A stretch of 39,689 nucleotides of DNA, from positions 1 to 39,689 of the forward strand of contig JANXAS010000029.1 of NCBI GenBank assembly GCA_025062195.1, written 5' to 3'. The notes under the pieces were generated by a model. It was not told the DNA's origin. It saw nothing but the letters and a program-made list of their open reading frames with translations, and searched no databases. The position numbers and the translations under genes were made by a program. This document shows positions 32,216 to 39,689 of this stretch, in pieces; the stretch's first letter is position 1, and the number at the start of each line of letters is the position of its first letter. The DNA is from Armatimonadota bacterium (GTDB taxonomy: Bacteria; Armatimonadota; Fervidibacteria; Fervidibacterales; Thermosaccharophagaceae).

Positions 32216-35200
32216 TTACTCCCCGCTTCCGGAGCCTTCAACCAATGTCCTTTCAATTGTGCCTTGAGTTTCCATAAGCGCTTCAAAACCCATTTCCCTG
32301 TAGCGTTCCTTTATTTCAACGCGGAATGTGCGCCATATTAGAAATTGCTTGCGTATCAGGTTGAGGAAATTCCTTGTCACGCGCATCCATGAGGCTTCGT
32401 CGCCGCTCTCACGCCTGATCGTGATGTGAATTGTGTTTGCGAATATGTCCTTTGTCGGCTGCGTCTCAAGGATAAAGTATTCGCTTACGCCAAGGTCATA
32501 TGGCGCAAGCCAAACCATAGCTTCAAGCCTGTAGCCCTCGCCGTATTCAGTGCTATATGACGAGAGCGTCACTTTATCGGTTGAGAACTGACCGAGTGAG
32601 TAATCGGCATGTGCCTCAAGATACTCCCTTAGGAAGGCAATAACGCCGAGTGCTTGCACATTCGCAACTGTGAATGGGAGTGTCATCCTCAAGTAATCGC
32701 CCTCCGGCTCCGGCAACTTCCACCTTCTCTCAATGCCTGGCACAGAGACCCTTGAAGCCTGCCACGCTGGATATGCAGTTGAAGCGATCACAACGAGCAT
32801 GACGAACGCCGTCGTGAATACGGCAGCAAGAGAGGAGTAGTTCAAACTTAAGCCAGCAAACAAGTCATATGCCACATGCAGCTTTGCGACTATCTGACCA
32901 AGCAGGTAACCAATGATTGCGCCAAGGACAGCATACACTGATGATTCGGCGAGGAACAAAGCGCCAATGTGACTTGGAGCAAGCCCAAGAGCAGTGTAAA
33001 TCCCTATTTCACGGACACGCTCATAAACTGAACCGAGCATAGTCGTGAGCACAACAAGCGCAGCTATAAGCATTGGAATCCAAATGCTCTCAACGCCCCT
33101 AAGCCCTGTAGCGCCAATGGCGCTGCAAAGGTATGTTGTAAGCTTGCCCCTCTCAGGAATTGACGCAAACAGGTTAAGCTCAACCCTGTCCATCAATTGC
33201 CTTAATTCCTTCATTGCCTCATTCCTATCACTCCAATCAAACCTGATCGCCACAGAGCGAAGGTTACCACCAGCTGACATTAACATGCCATAAGGCATGA
33301 TGATGACTTGGTCTGGGCTTAGGTGGATGTATTCCTCAAGCTCCATAGCCTCCTGACCGGTTGGTTGCTCTTGGACTCGCCTTCTCTCCTGCATCATCAA
33401 GTAGTCAACCGGCGTTAGCATTTCACCATCAAGGTCAACAACACTCTTCATCCTCTCGGAATGTATGATTCCGATCACTGGGACTTTCATACCGAGCACT
33501 TGGATGAATGTGCCTTTGCCCTCAAGTATGTCCTTCTCTCTTATCCCAAACCATCTCGCCATCCGCAGCGGTATAAGGCACTGAGGCTCTGTTTCCGATG
33601 TCAGCCAATTGCCTATCACAGCCCTCCTGATGTTTGTGACCTTCTCCTCTTGAGGCGACATTCCAACTATAGCCGTCACATCGTAATACCTTGCGTTGTG
33701 CCAAACCCTGATGAACGATTGCTCACCAACCATCGCTGAGAAATACCACGCCCTCGGTGCAACTGTATACTTCCGTCCATACTGATCCCTTATGATGCGA
33801 GTTGTTGGCTCACCAAGCGGGTCCCAATTTCGGCTTCTGATTAGGACACCTCTATAAGTTGGCTCGGCGCGCTTAACTTGGATCATATTGATTCTCGTTG
33901 TTGGAACAACGGATGTGAATGAGATGACTGTAAATGTGAGCAGGATTAGCGTAGTGGCAGTTAAGACGGTGCGCGCTTTTCTTCGGCGCATGTTTCCAAC
34001 ACCAAGGGAGAACGCCGATGCAACCGCCGTGAACCTCCCGACATCGGCAGTGTGTATTCCGGTTGTCTCAAATTTTATCTGGCGCATCTGGTCTTCAAAC
34101 TTGCGCATCACGATGACGGAGACAACGATTGAGAGTGCAAGTATGATGAAGCCGAGTATTATGACCATCGGAGTTGTGTTGATTATGGCGAATGCCGGGT
34201 GGAAGTAACGCATGATGAAAGAGATGACGGCGAATATTAGGACTGTGACTGTTATCTGCCACTTCAAATCAGTCATGTAGAAGAAGAGGCGCTCGCAGAA
34301 GTATGCGAAAGGTAAGAGGAGCATGAGGTAGAATATGATGCCCTTAATGACATCCATTGCCGTCTTTCGGACATCAGGATATGCCTTTGATTCGTAGCTC
34401 CATGCAGCCCTCGCATATGTGACGAACGTGTCATAGTTGCGCTTTTCAAGTTCCTTCTTAGCCTCAAACAAGAATTCCCTTGCCCGCTCATGCATCAAGC
34501 GCATGCGTTCATTCTCTATACCGTAGCGGCGCAGCTTGAGCATCCTCTGGTGGTCAATCACCCACATGTCCTGTGCCACTTCGTATGGAGTTATCGGTAT
34601 TGAGGGATGGTCATCAACTTTAAAGCCGACACCAAGATATTGATCATCGCTTGCATGCAAGACAAGTTCTGGGTGCTTTAGCAGCTGCTTATCGGTGTTG
34701 AGCAGGGTGAACAGCAACCCGAGGACTGTTGCGCCCATCGTCACCTTTATCCTTGTTCCCGGAGTTGCATAGACTACAGCGCATGGCTCATAGTGTGATG
34801 TCAAAGGCTGTGGCACAGGTAGTGAGTAGCCGTAGTTGAACGGCTCGGCACCGGTAACGGCATCGTAGATGTAAATCTCACGCAGCAGCCAGAAACGCCT
34901 TTGGTCAATCATGTCAAATATTGCCATTGGCTTGCACGGGAAAAGCACGACAGAAGTTTGCTTGTCCGCAACATCAATTGCAAATTCAATTGGGCATGCC
35001 TGCGCACCATTGAAGCCCATATCCGGAGCATAGTTGATTTCTCCGGTCACGGGATCAAGCTTGTAACCTTCAACACGGATGTTGCCCCACCTGAACTTTG
35101 ACTGAGGGAAGCCAACGAACTCAAAGACAGCGTCCTTTAGTTCCTCCTCAACCTTTGGCTTTCCGGCGAGCAAATAGGCTATCGGGTGGCGGAACCAAAT

Positions 35201-37066
35201 TATAGCCACATCAATCACAAGGGCAGCAAGTATTCCTATGGCTATTGACTTCTTAGTGCGCCTTACCACGCCGGAGAGCACTGATACGCATGTCACAACA
35301 AGGATGATTAACACCAACGGACCGTATGGGATTTGGGTTCGCTTTCCGAGGGGCAAGCGCTCAACCTTATCAAACAAAACTGTCCTCACGCCCATCATCG
35401 TCTTCTTTGGGACAGCTGTGTGGCGCATGCATGCTATTGCGCCCTTCACAGGTTGATCTGGAACACTCGTTGTGCTTTTCTCCGGGTCAAACCAAATTAG
35501 TTGCCCTTTGACGACGGAGAAGTTATTCTCAAGCTGCAACTTCAATAAGTTGGTTGGCGCGTTTATTAGGTCATAAAGCATGCACGATAGCATCCTTGCC
35601 TGCTTTACCACATTCTCAAAGTTCACATAACTTGGAAGGTCATACGGCGTATCAACGAGTGGGCGAGCATCATCAGCGGTAGCAAAACCTATTCCGGTCT
35701 TTCCAGCTACAGTGGCAACCTCGCTGTCAAGAGCGAGCATACCAGGGAGGTATGTCCTCCAGTTCTTTCCCTTTATCGGGTTTATGCCATCAACGAAGTA
35801 GCGCTCTGCATCAAACCAAAAAGTGAAGCCGATCCTCTCGGCTGACTCACGGCAGAATTTGCCTATGTCGGAGAACTGCCATTGGATGTTTTCGGTATAG
35901 TCAAAGAAGTGCGCCTTATAAAAGACACCGAATGTTGGTGAGCGTGATGAGATGTCTATAGCGATGAATGCGAGCAATTGCGGCACCTTTGCATTCGGGT
36001 CTGAAGCTGTGATCTGCCCCCATTCCTTCTCCTTGCTCAGCCAATATCGGATGAAGTGTGCAGCTCCCCTCAAACCGAGGCAGTGCCCTGAGGTGGCAAG
36101 GAATACAACCGTCCTATCAAGTGGCATCCGCCTGAGCAGCCTGGCAAGCTCAAGCAATATTGCGATTGAGTTTGCCTGCTCAGCCCCAGGGGCAAGCGAC
36201 GGAACAACAGACATTGAATCGTAGTAGGCGCTCACAACAATGAACTGGTCTTTGCGAGATGGATCACTACCCCAGACGACACCGACTATGTCTTTCACTT
36301 CAATCTCTTCCCACTCCATGCGGCAACGCAAGCGCGCTGTGATCGGCTTTTCGCCATTGCGGCGGATCATGGAGAGCAACTGCATTGCATCGTCCCGCCT
36401 TATCCAGAAGCGAGGTATGTCAATTGGTGTCGTAAGAAACTTGATCTCGGCTTCCCAACGAGCCATATCCTTCGGTTCTGGCTCAATAAATATCACAGCC
36501 CTCGCACCAAGGAACGGAGCGTTGAACCATTCAGAGCCAGTCACAAAATCAAGGAGCACTATTGAGTCCTTCACATCCTTTCCCCTGAACTCGGATAGTT
36601 TTCCGCTGTGAGCATAAATGATATGCCCTTCAACGCCTTCGGGAGGAAGTTGAGGTGTGCGCACCAAATTCGGCCACATTGGGTAAAGCTTGAATGACCT
36701 TCCCAACTGCGTGAGCTCAACTGATGCGCCTTTATCAATCGGTGTTGTGACCCTGAACTTTAGCTCCCTAAGTCTTTCTGTGGTCACCTTGCCATCCTTT
36801 AATGTTGGCAACTCAAGTTCGTCCAAACCGAGTTCATAAAACTTTTGCTTAACCCATTCGGCTGCTTGCCTCTCACCTGGGTAGCCACAAACCCTTGAGC
36901 CAAGAGAACTTAGATGCTCAACTGCCTCCTTTATACGAGCTTCATCAACGCCTTCATACAGTTCCCTGTAAGCAGCGGTTGATTGCGCAAGCACGCTCAC
37001 AGCAATTGATAGCGTGAGGATGAAGGAAGCAATTGACATCTGACACAGCTTAAACATTGGTATCAC
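32216..37066 (-). CDS. M28 peptidase-like domain fused to FtsX/MacB-type permease
   Basis: A 1616-residue membrane protein. Order: signal peptide (about 10-27); M28-like peptidase fold with an inserted PA-like segment (VEGHIIYAHSGK, about 145-210; core 265-500); two or more helices (about 590-650, YGPLVLIILVVTCVSVLSG); an extracytoplasmic stretch; a helical cluster (about 905-1000); and an FtsX permease part (about 1015-1500, NMRRRKARTVLTATTLILL and then YERVREIGIYTALGLAPSHI). Usual M28 zinc ligands are changed: SAYYDS for HxD (Tyr281), GAEQANS for GADDNAS (296-297), and HC (328-329) for the paired Glu. The peptidase part is thus probably inactive and may act as a binding domain. No ATPase gene adjoins. 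ATG 37066 follows GAGGTGATACCA. Confidence 0.85.
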   Translation of the reverse strand: MIPMFKLCQMSIASFILTLSIAVSVLAQSTAAYRELYEGVDEARIKEAVEHLSSLGSRVCGYPGERQAAEWVKQKFYELGLDELELPTLKDGKVTTERLRELKFRVTTPIDKGASVELTQLGRSFKLYPMWPNLVRTPQLPPEGVEGHIIYAHSGKLSEFRGKDVKDSIVLLDFVTGSEWFNAPFLGARAVIFIEPEPKDMARWEAEIKFLTTPIDIPRFWIRRDDAMQLLSMIRRNGEKPITARLRCRMEWEEIEVKDIVGVVWGSDPSRKDQFIVVSAYYDSMSVVPSLAPGAEQANSIAILLELARLLRRMPLDRTVVFLATSGHCLGLRGAAHFIRYWLSKEKEWGQITASDPNAKVPQLLAFIAIDISSRSPTFGVFYKAHFFDYTENIQWQFSDIGKFCRESAERIGFTFWFDAERYFVDGINPIKGKNWRTYLPGMLALDSEVATVAGKTGIGFATADDARPLVDTPYDLPSYVNFENVVKQARMLSCMLYDLINAPTNLLKLQLENNFSVVKGQLIWFDPEKSTTSVPDQPVKGAIACMRHTAVPKKTMMGVRTVLFDKVERLPLGKRTQIPYGPLVLIILVVTCVSVLSGVVRRTKKSIAIGILAALVIDVAIIWFRHPIAYLLAGKPKVEEELKDAVFEFVGFPQSKFRWGNIRVEGYKLDPVTGEINYAPDMGFNGAQACPIEFAIDVADKQTSVVLFPCKPMAIFDMIDQRRFWLLREIYIYDAVTGAEPFNYGYSLPVPQPLTSHYEPCAVVYATPGTRIKVTMGATVLGLLFTLLNTDKQLLKHPELVLHASDDQYLGVGFKVDDHPSIPITPYEVAQDMWVIDHQRMLKLRRYGIENERMRLMHERAREFLFEAKKELEKRNYDTFVTYARAAWSYESKAYPDVRKTAMDVIKGIIFYLMLLLPFAYFCERLFFYMTDLKWQITVTVLIFAVISFIMRYFHPAFAIINTTPMVIILGFIILALSIVVSVIVMRKFEDQMRQIKFETTGIHTADVGRFTAVASAFSLGVGNMRRRKARTVLTATTLILLTFTVISFTSVVPTTRINMIQVKRAEPTYRGVLIRSRNWDPLGEPTTRIIRDQYGRKYTVAPRAWYFSAMVGEQSFIRVWHNARYYDVTAIVGMSPQEEKVTNIRRAVIGNWLTSETEPQCLIPLRMARWFGIREKDILEGKGTFIQVLGMKVPVIGIIHSERMKSVVDLDGEMLTPVDYLMMQERRRVQEQPTGQEAMELEEYIHLSPDQVIIMPYGMLMSAGGNLRSVAIRFDWSDRNEAMKELRQLMDRVELNLFASIPERGKLTTYLCSAIGATGLRGVESIWIPMLIAALVVLTTMLGSVYERVREIGIYTALGLAPSHIGALFLAESSVYAVLGAIIGYLLGQIVAKLHVAYDLFAGLSLNYSSLAAVFTTAFVMLVVIASTAYPAWQASRVSVPGIERRWKLPEPEGDYLRMTLPFTVANVQALGVIAFLREYLEAHADYSLGQFSTDKVTLSSYSTEYGEGYRLEAMVWLAPYDLGVSEYFILETQPTKDIFANTIHITIRRESGDEASWMRVTRNFLNLIRKQFLIWRTFRVEIKERYREMGFEALMETQGTIERTLVEGSGSGE

Positions 37067-37147
37067 CTCGTTGGCATAATAAGCATGCCATACTAATATT
37101 GCTTACAGTTGGGCATGAGCAATTCCATTAGCGATACGCATTGCCGC

Positions 37148-37164
37148 TTACATTATAGCCCACC
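37148..37164 (-). promoter_or_regulatory. candidate promoter of the M28-FtsX gene
   Basis: The coding strand carries GGTGGGCTATAATGTAA, with a perfect TATAAT -10 (37157 to 37152), 86 bases before the ATG. The best -35 is poor. It matches the purB upstream element at 21456-21472 at 16 of 17 bases. Confidence 0.45.
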
Positions 37165-37462
37165 CAAACTCATTTAAAGCTATCACACAGCTGTAGTGCT
37201 TCTGTCTGCCAAATAGTTTTTACACCGTCTTTATAGTTATCGCAAATTGAAAGCCAAGTCAAGCACAAAATGCTCCCACAAATTAATGGGAGTTGCAAAA
37301 CCGTTGTTGTTTTGCACGGCAACAAATGGAGCTTGACGAAACAACACAAACGCCTTTCCAACTGTTCTTATGGTCAACTGTGCTTGCCATCTTGATTTGA
37401 TTGGCATAGGGCAAGGGTAAACATTGAGCGGCAATGCCAAAACCGAAAGGGGAGCACAGGCA
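37165..37462. other. divergent intergenic region
   Basis: AT-rich gap between the M28-FtsX promoter element and the clostripain-like gene. I see no hairpin, repeat or credible small gene in it. Confidence 0.4.
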
Positions 37463-38854
37463 ATGGAAAATATGAGCACCAATAGGACACTCTATATTTG
37501 CAACTCGCATAGCAGCTCAAATTCGCAACTCAACTGTTCTAATGTAGCTTGCCGGGCATTTTCACTACTTCGTGGCTTGATGCTGCCCATACTCGCAACA
37601 ATTCTATTTCTGCAACTTGGGTGCGATTCAAATTCAAACAACACTATAAAGCCGCCAAGCAACGGCTTGATCCGTGAGTGGACTGTCATGGTTTATATGA
37701 GCGCTGATGATGCAGATCCGAGGTATTCGCTTGAGCCGGACGCAATTAACGATGTGAATGAGATGGAGCTTTCTGGTTCAGCTGACAGAGTTGCAATCGT
37801 CATCCAAATTGATAGGGTGGCGGGGATAGACTCGTCAAACAATGATTGGACAACGACCCGACGATACCTTATAACATACGACCCATCGTATGACCGAGGC
37901 TCAAGAAATCCAGATAGGACGATTCGTTCAATGCTGATTGCTGAATTGGGCGAAATTAACATGGGCACACCAAAGGCGCTGATTGACTTCGTCAAATGGG
38001 CGAAGGCTAATTACCCCGCAAAGCGATACGCGCTCGTCCTTTGGAATCATGGCAGAGGTGTTGATGACACATCGCCATACAGAGTTAAAGGTAGTCCGCA
38101 CATAGCGCAATTTGGTATCCTTCATCCAAGGGGCGTCATATACGATGATACCAACGAGGACTTTTTAACAATACCTGAGCTTGGTTATGCTTTGAGCGAA
38201 GTTAAACCAATTGATGTCGTGGCATTTGATGCTTGTCTCATGGGCATGGTGGAGGTAGCATATGAGATCCGAAATGCAGCCTCGCTTATGTGTGCCTCAC
38301 AGCTCAGTCCACCAGACGAGGGCTATAGGTATGACCTTTGGCTCGGCGAGCTAAAATTCAATCCAACAATGACGCCAAGTGAGCTTGCCAAAGTCATTGT
38401 TGAAAAGTATGTCCAAAGTGTCGGGCAAAATTTTGCGGTGGCTGAGTCAGCGGTTAAGCTTTCCGAAGTAGCTTCACTCGCAAGCGCCATAGACGACTTC
38501 GCCAACGGACTGCGAGATGTAGCTGATAAGTATGAGTTTGAACTTGCCAATGCACGCAGCGAGACGACATACATATCGGATATGCCGCAGTTCAAGGACA
38601 TCTACGATTACGCCATAATGGTCAAAAAGTATGTTGATGATCAAACCATCCATTCACTCGCCGACAAACTCATACAGCGCTTTAGGAGCGCTGTGCTCAT
38701 AAACAAGCTCTCGGGCAACCTGGATAACTTCAACGGACTGAGCATCTACTTGCCGTCGCCTGACGAAGCCAACATCACCGGCAGCGGCTACATTAACTTA
38801 GCATTCGCCAAAGACACAAGTTGGAATGAATGGCTAATTGAACAAAGGCGTTAA
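37463..38854 (+). CDS. clostripain-like (C11) cysteine peptidase, lipoprotein
   Basis: Peptidase family C11 protein of 463 residues. A hydrophobic signal peptide ends in LQLGC, a good lipobox, so it is probably lipidated and cell-surface. Catalytic motifs of the clan are present: the His in YALVLWNHGRG and the Cys in VVAFDACLMGMVEVAYE, as in clostripain and related peptidases that cleave after basic residues. Family context is supported by WTVMVYMSADD at the start of the domain and GLSIYLPSPDE near the C-terminus. The start is ATG 37463, with AGGGGAG upstream; an earlier TTG at 37424 would add residues before the signal peptide. Extracellular protein turnover is a plausible role. Confidence 0.9.
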   Translation: MENMSTNRTLYICNSHSSSNSQLNCSNVACRAFSLLRGLMLPILATILFLQLGCDSNSNNTIKPPSNGLIREWTVMVYMSADDADPRYSLEPDAINDVNEMELSGSADRVAIVIQIDRVAGIDSSNNDWTTTRRYLITYDPSYDRGSRNPDRTIRSMLIAELGEINMGTPKALIDFVKWAKANYPAKRYALVLWNHGRGVDDTSPYRVKGSPHIAQFGILHPRGVIYDDTNEDFLTIPELGYALSEVKPIDVVAFDACLMGMVEVAYEIRNAASLMCASQLSPPDEGYRYDLWLGELKFNPTMTPSELAKVIVEKYVQSVGQNFAVAESAVKLSEVASLASAIDDFANGLRDVADKYEFELANARSETTYISDMPQFKDIYDYAIMVKKYVDDQTIHSLADKLIQRFRSAVLINKLSGNLDNFNGLSIYLPSPDEANITGSGYINLAFAKDTSWNEWLIEQRR

Positions 38855-39158
38855 GTTAGCCTCGTGGCTTGCCTTAGCAATTAGCCTGCGAGAGGTAAGT
38901 GTATTCATTCTCATTTGACTTAGATCCACAACAACTGACATGCTCTCTCAAACTTTCAAAATCGGCACTCAAGAGATAGTAGAGAGGATTTCATCTTAGG
39001 ATTGTGAATTGAGCGAAACACTGCACTCGCAACGACTACACCTTTTCCTTTGAGGGTATTGGAAGGCGCATTGGTGGTAGCAGCTCTCCCTTTTTCCTGG
39101 GCAGGTTTTTAAAGCCCATGCAACTCAAGGTATTTATGAACTTTCTGGTTTGGTGAAC
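38855..39158. other. intergenic region, nothing recognised
   Basis: About 300 bases without a credible gene, repeat or terminator that I can support. Confidence 0.4.
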
Positions 39159-39308
39159 ATGGAGAAGATGAGGAGATTAGGGATGGAAAAGTTAAGAGAA
39201 GCAGTTGAGAGAAGGCAGGGGACGGTTCGTTCACTATTACGCATATACGCACGCAGGAAGTTTTCTGTTGACTGGAATGACATCAAGGCTCAAAAATTGG
39301 GTTGGTAA
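39159..39308 (+). CDS. small basic ORF, 49 residues, uncertain
   Basis: ATG 39159 with GGTGAAC upstream opens a 49-codon frame rich in Lys and Arg (for example MEKMRRLGMEKLREAVERR, ending WNDIKAQKLGW). It ends 21 bases before the next gene on the same strand, as an upstream small gene would. Composition is helical and basic, but I see no known family. It may be real or chance. Confidence 0.35.
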   Translation: MEKMRRLGMEKLREAVERRQGTVRSLLRIYARRKFSVDWNDIKAQKLGW

Positions 39309-39329
39309 GCACTTGTGGGGGTGAAGAAA

Positions 39330-39689
39330 ATGCGTTGGTTCGCCTTTGCTCTTTGCTTCTTGACAACTTCAAAACTTAGCGCGATGCCTTGGATTGTGCC
39401 CGATTGGCAGGGGAGAGAACCGAAATTTGAGCCTGCATCGCTTTTTTGGCTAACTCGTGAGTTTTCAATTTCACCCGTCCTTTACCGCACTGTGCTGACG
39501 CTACCATCAAAGCCTTTAGATTTCGCTGCCGCTCGTATTCAAACTCGCCGCTACGCTTACTTGTTTGCCACCCGTTTTGACCGTTTCTCAGAACTTGACC
39601 CATTGGGCAAATTGATTGCGAAAGCAGAAGCGCCGAAAGAAAAACCTGATGCCGAAGTTAAGTTGCTTGTTGATTTGAAGCCTATTTTG
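39330..39689 (+). CDS. secreted protein, N-terminal fragment (3' end missing)
   Basis: ATG 39330, preceded by GGGGGTGAAG, opens a frame of 120 codons with no stop before the right edge. It starts with a signal peptide (MRWFAFALCFLTTSKLSA), followed by VPDWQGREPKFEPASLFWLTREFSI and a beta-rich stretch. The 'ASLFWLTREF' and 'RRYAYLFATRF' segments are loosely like the N-terminal domain of alpha-L-rhamnosidase-type glycosidases, but that is too weak to call. Its codon choice (more GAA and CGT/CGC) resembles the 10.8-19.7-kb block rather than the neighbouring genes. Confidence 0.6.
   Translation, partial: MRWFAFALCFLTTSKLSAMPWIVPDWQGREPKFEPASLFWLTREFSISPVLYRTVLTLPSKPLDFAAARIQTRRYAYLFATRFDRFSELDPLGKLIAKAEAPKEKPDAEVKLLVDLKPIL

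Overview
The window looks like a chromosomal segment of a free-living, probably thermophilic, diderm bacterium that degrades plant polysaccharide. The gene families resemble those I associate with Armatimonadota-type lineages such as 'Candidatus Fervidibacter': a CBM9/DUF5916 outer-membrane protein, a DUF6785-like membrane protein, an M28-FtsX fusion, a THEP1 NTPase and a Mut7-C protein. This placement is inference from gene content, since no rRNA gene is present. Many starts are preceded by a GAGGTGA or GGTGAGC ribosome-binding site, and this decides several start codons below.

Layout. Positions 1-9.1 kb (+) hold the 3' part of a GH51 arabinofuranosidase, a CstA-type transporter, a CBM9/DUF5916 protein, an acetylxylan-esterase-like hydrolase and an exported M20 peptidase. 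Positions 9.4-19.7 kb (-) hold a secreted lysine-tailed protein, a propeller/toroid protein, an OPT-like membrane protein, a metallophosphatase, a uroporphyrinogen-decarboxylase-like protein and a DegT aminotransferase. This block is crowded with decayed repeats and ends at a tRNA-Ser(UGA). Positions 20-31.7 kb hold mainly housekeeping genes: purB, an LpxL-like acyltransferase, hrcA, mnmA, a DJ-1 protein, galK, a hydroxyisobutyrate-dehydrogenase-like protein, a DppA-like aminopeptidase, a cold-shock gene, a lipoprotein, THEP1 and Mut7-C. Positions 32.2-37.1 kb (-) encode a 1616-residue M28-like/FtsX fusion. It is followed by a clostripain-like lipoprotein, a small ORF and a secreted protein cut by the right edge.

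How the genes fit together. GH51, the hydrolase and galK point to use of arabinoxylan- or galactan-type sugars. The CstA protein, M20, M55, C11 and M28-like proteins point to organic-acid and peptide handling at the envelope.

The least ordinary content is non-coding. There is a MITE-like element of about 205 bp, built from four consecutive perfect hairpins, with GCTCTTTACT-type terminal inverted repeats and, in one copy, a perfect 9-bp target duplication. Related copies or ends occur at four other sites. In addition, 96-bp inverted repeats bracket the metallophosphatase gene, repeats of about 120 bp bracket the M20 gene, and a 40-43-bp tandem array lies beside the element. In proteins, the M28-like domain has lost the usual zinc ligands and the LpxL-like acyltransferase lacks the acidic residue of its HX4(D/E) motif. 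I found no CRISPR array, phage module, integrase or transposase.
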